The notes beneath the pieces are model-generated. The model saw only the letters and a program-made list of their open reading frames with translations. It was not told the origin of the DNA and did no database searches. The translations under genes and the position numbers were made by a program. A DNA stretch of 64,000 nt from contig OZ023265.1 of NCBI GenBank assembly GCA_964006375.1, forward strand, positions 8,185,660 to 8,249,659, read 5' to 3'. Shown one piece after another: positions 50,279-61,212 of the stretch; positions within the stretch are counted from its first letter, which is position 1; each line of letters opens with the position of its first letter. The DNA is from Tillus elongatus. Lineage: Eukaryota; Arthropoda; Insecta; Coleoptera; Cleridae.

Positions 50279-51318
50279 TTTTTTTATTATTTATTTAATT
50301 CAATTACAACCCAACAGAAAAAATCCATACAGTAGGGTACTTAACTAATAGTTACAGAAGAAAATAGAAGGAGAATCAGTACACTAAACTACATGGAGGA
50401 AAACAGATGGATATTGCACATTATATGTGCAGACACCTCAGATGCGCTATCACATATAGTGTCAGCACCACTGACAATGCAAACTTGATTAGCAAACTTG
50501 CACATCTGATACATCGGCGATTTGAGCATTATGTCCGTTCTGGCTGTGCGCATACTAAAAAAGTAACTATTCCTCGTCCACACAGTCGGCACTCTTAAAT
50601 TGATCTGTGATAGCAGATCAGGCGAATCAATCCCAGTCCACAACAATTTCTGTAGCAAACCAACCACAGAGCAAACCCTTCTGGCCTCCAGAGAAGTCAC
50701 GCTAAATCTGTCAAGAAACTGCTGATACGGTGTGCCCCGCGATGGATAAACACCATCCAACCTGTAAGAGATATGCTTGAGGTATCTTTTCTGAACCCTT
50801 TCGATGGCATCTTTATAGCATTGCTATAGAGGGGACCAAACTTGACTAGCGTATTCAAGCTTAGCTCTCACCAATGTGTTATACAATACTTTTAGGCACT
50901 CGCTTCCACTGAAATCCCTACAGACTCTGACGATAAAACCTAGGGACCTCATAGTTTCTGATACTGATGCCTGAATATGAAGGTCAAAACAAAGTTGTCG
51001 GTCAAAAACAACACCCAAATCTCTCCTGCTATCACTCCCATGCAAAACATTATAATTAAAATTGATATTGGCAACCCTCCTAGAATAGGTACATTTACTT
51101 ATATTGAGCTTTAGCATATTTTCATGACACCAATTCTGAACAGCAACCAAATCATTCTGCAACACAAGACAGTCCGTCAGTGAGTCTATCCGACGAAAAA
51201 CTTTTAAGTTGTCAGCATACAGTAAACACTCGATATACGATCACAGAGGTCGTTAATGAAAATAATAAATAGTAGAGGATCCAGGTTCGAACCTTGTGGT
51301 ACGCCTGACACAGGAGTA
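50279..51318 (-). pseudogene. Non-LTR RT fragment, second family
   Basis: Minus strand: TPVSGVPQGSNLDPLLF, FIIFINDLCDRI, then (after a one-base shift) CLLYADNLKVFRRIDSLTDC with the second catalytic Asp of YADD changed to Asn, VLQNDLVAVQNWCHENMLKL, RRDLGVVFDRQLCFDLHIQ, LVRAKLEYASQVWSP, a stop, and RVQKRYLKHISYR-type C-terminal sequence ending near 50389. The A-rich 3' end is at about 50279-50290. The domain order is that of a CR1/Jockey-type element without RNase H. Confidence 0.75.
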
Positions 51319-52288
51319 TGTTTTTTTTTATTTAATTCCCATATATTCTACATAATGTGAGACGGTTCTCAACCTCTCGTAATATTTCTGACAGCGGAGT
51401 GGAAAAACATAGAAAATATAGGGACATAATACTCACTTGTGAACACTCTGTAGATAACAGTTTGCATGTTTTGGTATATAAACAGTTGGTTTGTATTGCA
51501 TACTTGTAAAACCTTGGAGAGGCACCAATTACACGTTCACTTCTGTTGTATCTTAAGGTTTATAACAAATAAACAACCCTCTTCATCTAAGTTCACTTGT
51601 AAAAATTAACCGAAGTCCAAAGCAGTAAACAAATAAGTTGGAGGTTTTGTTTACATTTTTAATAAAAGCAATTGTCCTTAGGTATGTACTGTCTCCTTCT
51701 CTCTTTTGACTATCCATGTTTTTTTATCTCCCTCTTCAGTGTATAGTGTCATCTTTTTCATTCTCTCTCTTTCTACCAGATATAATTCTGAAATTTAATA
51801 AAATTCACTTAAAATGAAATATCAACATCTCTCGTATCACTACTTATCAAAAGTTTTTCTTTGTTCTCTGAAAAATGATTAATACCACATGAAAGGATTT
51901 TGAATTAAGAATCCTGTAACTGAACAGTGAAGTGACTGCAGCTAAAAGCTGAATTTTGTCACTTTGCAATTAATTACTGTGGTTGTTCAGTGAAGATTGT
52001 TTTTTTTTTGTGGAACAAGAAACCTCATCTATTTGTGGTTTCTTGTCGGGGACTGAAGTCTAGTGGTTTTCTTCCTTTACTGGGTCGACGCTTACACCTG
52101 CGGGCCCAAAGACGTCGAAGGACACGGACGTATACCCAGATAAGTCCACGAAGTTTTGTTTGTTTGTTGGATATAACTGTTGCTTAATTTCACCTACCCT
52201 CAGCTGATTATTAGGCTATACATACCCTTAAGTTAATATTTGAACCTTGTATTTGTGTGTAAACTCGAACAGTCGATTGTAAGGGGGA
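51319..52288. other. No gene seen
   Basis: No supported exon, RNA gene or repeat. I looked for exons 1-3 of the broken paralog here and did not find them. Confidence 0.4.
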
Positions 52289-55200
52289 TTTTTTTTTTTT
52301 TTAATTTCGACAACACACCACGAAGTCTTACAGCCTAAATACTATCGTACCGTGGGTGTCAACAAGGAGGAAAGAGGCAACTTGTTAATTCTAGACTTGA
52401 AGATTTGAAGGTTCGGAGGAGAAGGAAAAACATGTGCCGGCAAAGAGTTCCATAACTTGGAAGTCCTCGGGACAAAAGAGCGGGCATAACAAGATGTTCT
52501 ATGTCTGGATACCTGGACAGTAAAAGGGTGCATTCGCTCTGTTCCCCTGGTAGATCTGTTGGGGGCAGCAGGTGGAGGAACTATGGAAGAAAGCTCCTCT
52601 GAGCAATGCCCGTGCAGATATCTATAAAAGAGAGAGAGAGGTCACCAACAGCACGTCGGTGGTGGGTGAGTGTAGGGTCACCGATGAGACGTATAGCTCT
52701 CTTCTAAATAGAGTCCAGGATAGCGAGTGTAGAAGGGGCAGCGGCACCCCAGATGTGGGAGCAGTATTCGAGGTTTGGCCTTATTTGTGAAGTATATAAG
52801 GTATAGAGATTAGCTGGTGAAAAGTATTTGAGAGCCCGGAAGAGGAAGCCTAATTTCTTAGCAGCCGATTCTGCAATTGAAGTGACATGTTGGTGCCAAT
52901 TGAGACCTCGATCCACAGAGATGCCAACAAGTGAAAAGGACTCATTACTTTGGATAACTTGGTTGTTCATTGTGATGGGTCTAGGGCTGGTGTATCTCTT
53001 ATGAGTAAGACAGCAAGACAGCAAGTTTTGGTGGGGTTGAATTGTACAAGATTTCTACTTCCCCAGTCTAATATTTTTTGGAGATCCACGGAGACAGAAT
53101 TCTCCATGAGTCTGCGATCCTCATCTAGTTGGGCTAAGGAGACAGGCTTAGGATATTGTATATTTGAGTGGAGGGTGCTGTCGTCCGCGTAACTGTGAAC
53201 AGGGTTGGATGTGCTAGAGAGGAGGTCATTGATGTGGAGAAGAAACAAAGTAGGGGCTAAAGCTGAACCTTGAGGAACTCCTGCATTAATTGGATATAGT
53301 TTAGAGGAATGTCCATCCACGACAACAGAAATGCTCCGGTTGGAGAGGAAATTTGCTGTCCAGGTACAGAGTTTTGGTGGTAGGCGATAGGCTGGGAGTT
53401 TATTAAGCAACGCTGCGTGCCAGACCTGATCGAATGCTTTGGATATATCTAGAGCGACAATCTGGAATTCACCGTGTAGTTCCATAGACTTGCTCCAAGA
53501 AGGTCACCTCTTCCTTCAGGAAGGAGGTCGGCAGTTGATCTGCGCTGACGAAATCCATACTGCCTATCGTGAATTAGACTGTGTTTTTCAAGAAATTTTA
53601 GTAATTCGGTGTTTATATACTTTTCCATTACTTTAGAGACGACTGAAAGGAGAGAAATAGGCCTGTAGTTGCTAGGAAGCGCTTTGGATCCTTTCTTGGG
53701 GAGGGGTTGTACTCGAGCAGTTTTCCAGTTGCTAGGGAATATGCCTCTATTGTAAGATGTCTGAAACACACGAGTCAGGACAGGAGCAAGTTCTGGTGCG
53801 CATTTTCTGAGAACAATTGCTGGGATATCGTCAAGGCCAGAGGATTTCTTGGTATTAAGAGAAGATAGCATCTTTCATATCTTTTTAGTTTTGAAAATGA
53901 TATCCGTCATTTTGTGCGGACTTTGGGGCCTGTTGGTGGTTGAACATTTGAAGGTGGGTTGAGAGTATAATTGGCGGCGAATAACGAGGCAAAAAGTTCA
54001 GCCTTGCCCAGGGCGGTAGAAACAATTTCGTCCCCTGAGACAAGAGGTGGGAACGTGCTCTTGCAGAAATTATTCCCAATAGATTTAGCAAGAGTCCAGA
54101 AGGGTTTGCTGCCGTTGGAGCTTAAGAGGACTTTATTTTGATGTGGTTATTAAACGAGTTTTTTGCCTCAGAAAGAATGAGGACATAGCGGTTTCTTGCG
54201 TCGTTAAATGTTTGCGGTTTTCTTGACTGGGATTGTGTAGGAGCGTTTTGTGAGCTTTGACCTTTTCAAGTCTGGCCTTGTCGTAGGATTTAGAGAACCA
54301 GGGCTTTTGAGTGGCTGAAAAGGTTTTCTGTGTACGTGGAATAAAAAATTCCATGCCAGCTTGGATAATTTCGGTGACGTTTTGTGAAATATCAGAGGGG
54401 TCAGGATGAGAGAAGCAGACAGAAGCCCATGGAAATGAGGAAAAGTAATCCCGCAATTCGTCCCAGTTTGCGGAGTTGTAGTGCCAAACGACATGGATGT
54501 GATGACTGTGTGACCTCGGGTTGCATTGTGCAGGTAGCAGTGACCATGCCGTGGTCTGAACGACCAAGGGGGGCGGTGACTGATATCTTGTAGCATTCAG
54601 GTTTTGTAGTAAGAAGGAGATCCAAGGGATTTAAGCTGTGTGTTGGAATGCGAGGAAAGTAAGTAGGTTGCTGAACCATATTGGCTAAAGAATTGCTGAT
54701 TGCAAAAGCCTCCGCTGCTCTCCCTTGTGGATCGGTTTTAGAAGATCCTTGCCATTCCTTATTATGGACATTGAAGTTACCAAGAATAGTGACCTCGGAG
54801 GAAGGATATTCTGAAATCAGATGGTCGATTTTTTCAGAAAGGTAGTCAAAGAGCTGGACAGAGTTGTTGTCAGAAGGTGATAGGTAAATGCAACAGATGA
54901 ATTTAGTTGCAGCCCTGAGAGAGAGTTTTTCCCATAGAATGCCTTTTCTTCCAGCTTCTAAATTGGGAAGTCTGGTGCAGCGTAGATTGCTACGGACGTA
55001 TGCGCACACGCCTCCATGCAATCTAAAAGAAGTAAGGAGCTCATACCCCGGGAAATTAAGGTGATTAGTGGCTGTTTTGGCACTTATTTGGGTTTCGGTG
55101 AGAAAGAGGAGTTGGGGCCTATTAGCCTGGAGGAAATGGTGGACGGAGTTTAGGTTGGAATTTAGGCCACAGATTTTGGAGAAGGATATGTTAAATCTTG

Positions 55201-55465
55201 ATGTTGGCGCCCCCTGTACCCCCCTCTCCCGGAGATCCGAATGGAGGGGTATTTTACTTCCGGAATCTTTTGTACATGGAGGGGCCATCATCATTTTTGT
55301 TTATAATGGAAACCGACTCATACGCCAGAACCGGAAACGTCCGTTGGGACTTCACCGGCCCCTTGACGCATGGGGTGGTACCTCCTCAGGCGTGAAAAAA
55401 TCCTCTACTATCACGTAAGGGAAAGTTCCACTACCACCTGCTAGATGCTGTATCCCTAGCCAGGG
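52289..55465 (-). pseudogene. Non-LTR retrotransposon copy 11, nearly full length
   Basis: Poly-A (T-run 52289-52302) to leader near 55465. Minus strand order: leader, probable start MMMAPPCTKDSG at 55294, endonuclease (ICGLNSNLNSVHHFL, LLFLTETQISAKTATN, EVTILGNFNVHNKEW with LGD changed to LGN, RSDHGMV), linker, RT (SSGLDDIPAIVLRKC, PLPKKGSKA, YRPISLLSVV, DISKAFDQVWHAALLN, GVPQGS, YADDSTLHS), C-terminal region to LSSLLTPTV. Frameshifts near 54401-54600, 53860-53890, 53485, 52970 and 52700. A 19-base tandem-like insertion (CACCTCTTCCTTCAGG) disrupts the stretch before motif A. It shows that the family has one ORF with endonuclease and RT; no separate upstream ORF is apparent. Confidence 0.9.
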
Positions 55466-55794
55466 GCCCTTACAGGGTGCTATCGTCCGGGCCAGACGGA
55501 TCCTGGTTTTTTAACGTGGTTGTTACTCCACCCACTGCAACCTTGTTAGATTAAGTCAAAGTAACAATTATATCGGACATAGTAACACACTTTTTACCAT
55601 CGCTGAGTGTCAGCCTAAAAAGACAGCAGTTAATCAATGTAACAATTCCTAACTTATAGTGTTGAAATTCCAGCGATTAAAATTTCACTTACCGTTGTAT
55701 TTATTTAGCTGTCGAATAATTTGTAAATCGCTAACCCTAAAACTGTTCTTTTACATCTGTTTTCCTAAATTGTGAGGGGCCAGAAGCCGGGCAA
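55466..55794. other. Possible outer leader of copy 11; otherwise nothing seen
   Basis: The GC-richer CCAGGGGCCCTTACAGGG and GTCCGGGCCAGACGGATCC (55455-55505) may still be retrotransposon leader. The rest is AT-rich and unremarkable. Confidence 0.35.
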
Positions 55795-56000
55795 GCTTTC
55801 ATTATTTTATCAAGAAAACCCGTGACAAATGTACACGGTTGGTCAAATATGATCAGAAAAGTTGAACCAGATCCTCAGCGAAACCGATTGCTGACAACTT
55901 GGACAGTAGAACAGAATGATCAACTCTGTCAAATGCCTTGGATATATCTGTATATACAACATCCGACTGTTTACCTGCGTCAATTGACTCGGCTATGTCT
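55795..56000 (-). pseudogene. Non-LTR RT fragment (motif A), second family
   Basis: Minus strand: DIAESIDAGKQSDVVYTDIS then KAFDRVDHSVLLSKLSAIGF and a stop before SYLTNRV. Motif A Asp residues are present. It could be the upstream part of the same element as 50279-51318, which starts at motif B, with copy 11 and other DNA between them. Confidence 0.65.
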
Positions 56001-56004
56001 AAAT

Positions 56005-56043
56005 CCCCGAAGATGGATCAATAATGGGCCGAAACTCGTAGGG
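56005..56043 (+). ncRNA. Hammerhead-like motif in a Penelope-like terminal repeat
   Basis: CCC..GGG could form stem I. CCGAAGA stands for CUGANGA (one mismatch), followed by a hairpin around AUCAAUAAUGG, GGCC, GAAAC, UCG and UA. Followed by the same 45-base tail as at 48770-48816 (reverse). Confidence 0.4.
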
Positions 56044-56171
56044 TTGAGAATTAAATAATTGTCTGATAATAAAAGCCTTCTAATTATTCACTTTAATCCT
56101 GACGTAATGACGTTCAGAAATAATGTCAACTGTATTACTCATGAACAACTTTATTAACAAAAAAGTGGTGT

Positions 56172-56378
56172 TTACTTATTCTTACAATAATCTAAAATAA
56201 CTTTTATCTTGTCTTTGCCCCCCACCAGCCAATCGTCATTTAGATAATCTTGAATGATAGGTGATATAATGTCTCCCAACTCCTTTCTGTTGGATTTTAG
56301 CATTTCGTTGATAGATTGCAGGGCTAAATTTTCTATATAGATTGGCAGGATTGTCGTCGGAGTCACTTCCGATGGATC
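56172..56378 (-). CDS. Last exon of a second JHBP/takeout-like paralog
   Basis: 68 residues plus TAA, with an acceptor (TTTTTTCAG|GATCCATCGG) at 56378, phase 0, same length as exon 4 of the gene at 31931. By eye 51 of 68 residues agree with that exon. The last half (ISPIIQDYLNDDWLVGG.. to ILD) is identical, and so is the 3' UTR start with AATAAA. The other exons should lie at higher coordinates but were not found up to 64000; a 1.8-kb transposable element occupies the start of the intron. It may be a live gene with a long intron or a remnant. Confidence 0.65.
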   Translation of the reverse strand, partial: DPSEVTPTTILPIYIENLALQSINEMLKSNRKELGDIISPIIQDYLNDDWLVGGKDKIKVILDYCKNK

Positions 56379-56403
56379 CTGAAAAAAGAGATAATTGGCA
56401 GTT

Positions 56404-58187
56404 ACTTTTTAGTGAATTTTCTTTAAAAAAATTCACTAATAAGAAGATCTCGACTTTTGAATTTTGAAAAAATTTATTCACATTAGCGCTATTTAGGACC
56501 CCTGGAACCCAAATCCGAAGTCGGTTTCAGGAAAATCCGCCCAGGTTTTCCCGGAAAACTTTGTGTGTTCTTTCGAAAAAAATTGAAAAAATGTTATATC
56601 TCCAAAATTAACAAAGTAAGGGCAACCAAATTTCATACGCGGGTTTATATCATTATAGGCAAGTTACTTACCAAAATTTAGCTTCGTAGGTTAAAGGACA
56701 AAAAAAGTTACAGGCAGTCAAAGAAAAATAAATTTGGGTTTTCCTCAAAACGTCAAAAGCGCGATTTTAAACGTCAAAATTGGTGAGTTTCCTTTCGCAA
56801 GTGGCTTGAATAAGTTCGTTGGCCAGGAAAATCCGCCGAGGTTTTCCCGGAAAATTTTGTGTTTTCTTTCGAAAAAAAATTATATCTCCAAAATTAACAA
56901 AGTAAGGGCAACCAAATTTGGTAAGCTGGTTTATATCGTTATAGGTGTGCTACCTACCAAAATTTAACTCTGTAGGTCAAAAGACAAAAAAAGTTATGGG
57001 CATTTAAATAAAAATAAATTGGGGTTTTCCTCAAAACGTCAGTGACAATTTAAAACGTCAAAATTCGCAACATTTAGGCAAAGAACTTGAATCTAATACG
57101 GGCTATGGAAAGAAAATGTCTCAAGAAGAATGTTTTACAAACCCTGAAGTCTTAGTTTCAACCGTCATTGTCCTTCATTTTACTAAAATATTTCCAGAAA
57201 ATTCATTTCAAATAGACCCTTTCTCTGATGCTTGGCAATAGCCCTGGCTATAGAGTTTATCGTTTAATGGTATATAAATTTTGTCGAATTTTCGTAAAAA
57301 ATCAATAAAGCTCAATATATCCGTTATTATACAAGATATGAAAAAAAATTGTATGCATTAATTATACGGTATTTTGAGCTACATCTTAAAAAATTATTGC
57401 GACAATCACAATGTTGGGGACCAATGATGTCGGCTTGAATATCTTGCTGGTTCGTTTGAATTAGTGGACTGTATTTCTTGTTGTTTGATATAATATATTG
57501 AACTAATAATTTACAAATGATGCACTTAATAATATGATATAACTGTTCTACACCTAGACGTGTTGCTCTTTTTGATTTTGATCGTTGAATATGTGGTTGG
57601 CGTGTTGTTCTCTTGGATTCTGATCGATGAATGCTTACTAGAAAAATCAATACTCTCCGACTCTCATACTAGAGGTCCCTTCTACCTGAGGTACCCCTTT
57701 TTCTCTTGGTTAACTCTCTGCCGTCAGCTGGAGTCTCGAGCGTTAACACACAGCCTGGCCCAAAAGTCGTTGGTGATACAAATATTTTTGTTTTAGTCGA
57801 AAACGCCTTATGTTTTTGCATTTTCCATCGACATGTAATGCATGTTTGTAAGTTAAGAAATTCTGGAGGCAGCAAGTGCGTTATGGTTGCGAATTTTGAT
57901 TAAATGCTTCATATTTGAAAAGCTCAATTTGCTATTAACCTATAAGGTTGACCAAGAAACGGATTTTTTCGGTTACACTTTAGGTTTACTTTTGGAAACT
58001 TCTGTACGTTTTCAAACAATCGAGTTATTTTGATGAAACATGGCACATTGTTTTTACTATATAGGTTATACTGGTTTACTATATAGGTAAATTTGATGCC
58101 TGCTTTCTGAAAACAACACACACATATTTGCTATTAAAAACATTTTTAGGAAAATTCACTACCATAACGCACTTGCTGCGTCCAGAA
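56404..58187 (+). mobile_element. A-TA-B-C element in the paralog's intron, with nested solo LTR
   Basis: Starts TTTTTAGTGAATTTTCTTTA, has block A up to CGGTTTCAG, then a deletion that removed the (TA)n and the start of block B. A second, partly duplicated block B start follows at 56780-56840, then block B to 57411, the solo LTR, the end of block B (GGCCCAAAAGTCGTTGG), and block C 57866-58183 ending TTGCTGCGTCCAGAAG. The paralogous introns at 32150 and 50098 show the unoccupied site (GGCAGTTAATTTGTATTTTA), which fixes both ends of the element. Confidence 0.85.
57412..57748. mobile_element. Solo LTR, 337 bp
   Basis: Begins TGTTGGGGACC and ends GCGTTAACA, thus with the usual TG..CA and 4-bp inverted ends TGTT/AACA. 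It interrupts block B between GACAATCACA and GCCTGGCCC, which are contiguous in other copies. Flanks are CACAA (57407-57411) and CACAG (57749-57753); the uninterrupted copies read CACAG, so a 5-bp target duplication with one later change is likely. The superfamily cannot be told without internal sequence; orientation unknown. Confidence 0.75.
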
Positions 58188-58400
58188 GTTTTTATTTTAG
58201 AGCAAAGTTTAATAACCATGCTGGTTGCAGAATTATTAGTGATGTTACAAATTTCAACAAGATCTTGTGCGAAATTATAGTGACAGTGATCTTTTCGATA
58301 TTTTTATTTGAAACATATCCTTAATGAAATTGTACCTTATGCAGCCACAAGCAACGCTTATTTGGATAGTACATTGTATAATCATAGATAAATAAATATT
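58188..58400. other. Intron continuation of the second paralog
   Basis: TTTATTTTAGAGCAAAGTTT and ATAACCATGCTGG continue the paralogous intron as at 50106-50140. No exon follows. Confidence 0.5.
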
Positions 58401-58746
58401 AGAGAGTCTCAGTGGTCCAGTGTGCCTCTGAACCGGAGGGTACTAGGTTCGATTCCCAGGGGTCTCCTTTAACTTTTGCAGCGCATACTGTAAAATTAGC
58501 ATCAACCGAGGTGGTGGAATTGTATTTGAGCAAGTTGAATGTCTGCACTTTCCGCCCTTCGGAGGTGGAGTAAAGTCGTCAGTCCCGTTTCCATGCGATG
58601 TTGGGCACGTTAAAGATCCCTACCCTCCTTTCAGAAAGGCAGGGGTTCGGCAAAATTTCCAGGATAGTGAGGTGAAACTGCTCCCGGGCGTCGGTGATTG
58701 GCCATAGTCGCGGAAATAAACGGACGTTAAAGTACAACAAAAAAAT
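58401..58746 (+). mobile_element. tRNA-derived SINE, about 340 bp (copy 2)
   Basis: Head AGAGAGTCTCAGTGGTCC with B box AGGTTCGATTCCC, middle TTGAATGTCTGCACTTTCCG and TCCATGCGATGTTGGGCACG, 3' part AGGCAGGGGTTCGGCAAAA, GCGTCGGTGATTGGCC and a short A-run. Aligns with 45140-45479 (-) over its whole length. Confidence 0.7.
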
Positions 58747-58757
58747 GTTACTATTAC

Positions 58758-58762
<5 letters not shown>

Positions 58763-58837
<75 letters not shown>
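58763..58837. repeat. (TA)n microsatellite
   Basis: About 37 TA units close to the 3' end of the SINE. Confidence 0.9.
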
Positions 58838-58838
<1 letters not shown>

Positions 58839-59128
58839 CCAGTGAAATATACATATGGTAAATGAGAACAAGCTTAAACACAAGGCTAGTCTGGAGGTGC
58901 ATAGCAATAGCAAGGTAAAGTAAAATTGACATTATTTACATTTCAATCGTGATATAGTTTGGTTTGTTTGTTTGTTTTTTTTAAGACAAGGTAATAGTGC
59001 TTAAAATTAAAGAGGAAAATTGTTGATCTAAATTTAGGTTGTTCGTAAAAAGACTAATTAGTCGAATAAGTATAGACGGATCCAATAAGGTATTTTTTAT
59101 ATTCTGTGGAGAGAAGTTTTATGTAACC

Positions 59129-59131
<3 letters not shown>
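58838..59131. other. No gene seen
   Basis: Nothing supported. Confidence 0.4.

Positions 59132-59206
<75 letters not shown>
59132..59206. repeat. (TA)n microsatellite
   Basis: About 37 TA units. The flanks do not match blocks A or B. Confidence 0.9.
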
Positions 59207-59209
<3 letters not shown>

Positions 59210-59500
59210 CATTCAATAAATTATGTAAATAATATAGTTAAGAAAGCGACATATCAATGACTTAGTTGAATACATAGGGTGGAAAAATTGAAAGAATATA
59301 ACTAATTATCAAAAGGACATTTATGTAACTGGGCAATATCATTATTGAATATTAGTGTTAAATCTTTTAATAAATCGTTGTATGAGCTTTGAGCCGATGC
59401 TCTGAGATAGAAGAAGCAGCTGGGGCAAACAGAAACAAAACAATAGATAGATACATAACACATAATATAAGACATTTGTTTGTTTCATACCAATCAATAC

Positions 59501-59502
<2 letters not shown>
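59207..59502. other. No gene seen
   Basis: Nothing supported. Confidence 0.4.
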
Positions 59503-59546
<44 letters not shown>

Positions 59547-59547
59547 G

Positions 59548-59613
<66 letters not shown>
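59503..59613. repeat. Two (TA)n tracts beside the minisatellite composite
   Basis: 59503-59544 and 59551-59613, separated by ATGCAC, then GAGACAAACTTGGTTCTCGG as at locus B. Confidence 0.9.
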
Positions 59614-59617
<4 letters not shown>

Positions 59618-59656
59618 CAAACTTGGTTCTCGGGTTGAACCGCGTCCAGAATTTAT

Positions 59657-59700
59657 GAAAACTCGACGTTTCGGCTCCTGTTTTAGATCCATTTTCAAGG
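59657..59700 (-). ncRNA. Hammerhead-like GAAAC hairpin (locus C)
   Basis: As at loci A and B, with two changes in the left arm of the hairpin (GGATCT for GGCTCC), so stem II is weakened. Confidence 0.35.
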
Positions 59701-60405
59701 GGTAAAGGAAATATGTAAGGATACACTAAGGCCTGAATCTGCCTACTCCTTAGACTGGTGGACAAAGGTGAGTAAAGGAAATATGTAAGGGCACGCTAAG
59801 GCCTCAATATGCCTACTACTCAGAGTGGTGGACAAAGGTGGGTAAAGGAAATATGTAAGGACACTCTAAGGCCTCAATCTGCCTATTCCTTAGAGTGATG
59901 GACAAAGGTGGGTAAAGTAAATACGTAAGGACACTCTAAGGTCTCAATCTGCCTACTCCTTAGATTGGTGGACAAATGTGGGTAAAGTAAATATGTAAGG
60001 ACACTCTAAGGCCTCAATCTGCCTTCTCCTCAGATTGGTGGACAAAGGTGGGTAAATGAAATATGTAAGGACACTCTAAGGCCTCAATCTGCCTATTCCT
60101 TAGAGTGTTGGACAAAGGTGGGTAAAGGAAATATGTAAGGACACTCTAAGGCCTCAATCTGCCTACTTCTTAGAGTGGTGGACAAAGGTGGGTAAAGGAA
60201 ATATGTAAGGACACTCTAAGGCCTCAATCTGCCTACTTCTTAGAGTGGTGGACAAAGGTGGGTGAAGGAAATATGTAAGGATTCTCTAAGGCCTCAATCT
60301 GCCTACTTCTTAGAGTGGTGGACAAAGGTGGGTGAAGGAAATATATAAGGATACTCTAAGGCCTCAATCTGCCTACTCCTTAGAGCGGTGGAGAAAGGTG
60401 GGTTG
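59701..60405 (-). repeat. 70-bp minisatellite, 10 units (locus C)
   Basis: GGTAAAGGAAATATGTAAGG at 59701 and every 70 bases to about 60331 (with substitutions). The most expanded of the three arrays. Confidence 0.95.
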
Positions 60406-60475
60406 GGTCGTTGTAGCTCGATTACGGGGCCTCAATCTGCCTACACCCCAAATCTCGCCGGAGATCGTCTGTGAG
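60406..60475 (-). mobile_element. End segment of the minisatellite composite (locus C)
   Basis: GTTGTAGCTCGATTACGGGG, CCTCAATCTGCCTACACC, CAAATCTCGCCGGAGATCG and TCTGTGAGG, in the same relative orientation as locus A. Confidence 0.65.
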
Positions 60476-61212
60476 GAATTTGTCAACTTTGTAAAAAACA
60501 AATGACTGCGGCCATCGGTGGCTACGTTTAGCAGACTGGCCTAGATATGTCATATGCAGATTGTAGGTGGCGCTGGCGTCGAAAGAGATTATTCCTTGGT
60601 AGAACTTTAAAAAGTATTTATTCGGTATCACCTTTCATGTTTAAACAATTTTTGTTCTATCAAAAATTTTCTAGAAGTTGACCGATTTTGAAAAAATGGT
60701 GGTAGTATTATGAAATTTTCGGGCATTAAAACTTGAAGACCGAAAATAATTTTTGTAATCCGTGAAAACGACCTAAGTCAACGATGACTTTTTCTTAGAA
60801 GCTTAAGCAAAATACATTAAACATAATTTGTAGGTGGCGCTCATGTAGAATAATTTTAGTCATCAGATTTTGCAAAAATAGATATCGTTTATCGATTTGG
60901 AATACAAAGTAGTCGTAAAAATGTTAGTGTTTGCTATTTATTGCAGAAAAAAACAATAAAAAATTATTTCTCAAGTGTTAATGCTAAACATATCTAGTTT
61001 GAAAATTCTAAATATTTTGCCGATGAGAGACTCCTCGTTAGAGCTGCACTATATCCATCTGGTGTAACTCGCAATTGCCTGTAGTAAGCTTACAACTACA
61101 TTTCTTGGTGACACGTCAGAAATACAAACTGTCAACAACACATTATAATACTGTTTTTCAACTAATGAAGTAAATTATTGTGGTTCAATTCACAAACTAA
61201 GAAAAATATTAC
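60476..61212 (+). other. Possible 5' region of the transposase element
   Basis: No frame. GTAGGTGGCGCT occurs at about 60566 and 60831. AT-rich leader-like sequence precedes the transposase at 61213; no terminal repeat was identified. Confidence 0.3.
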
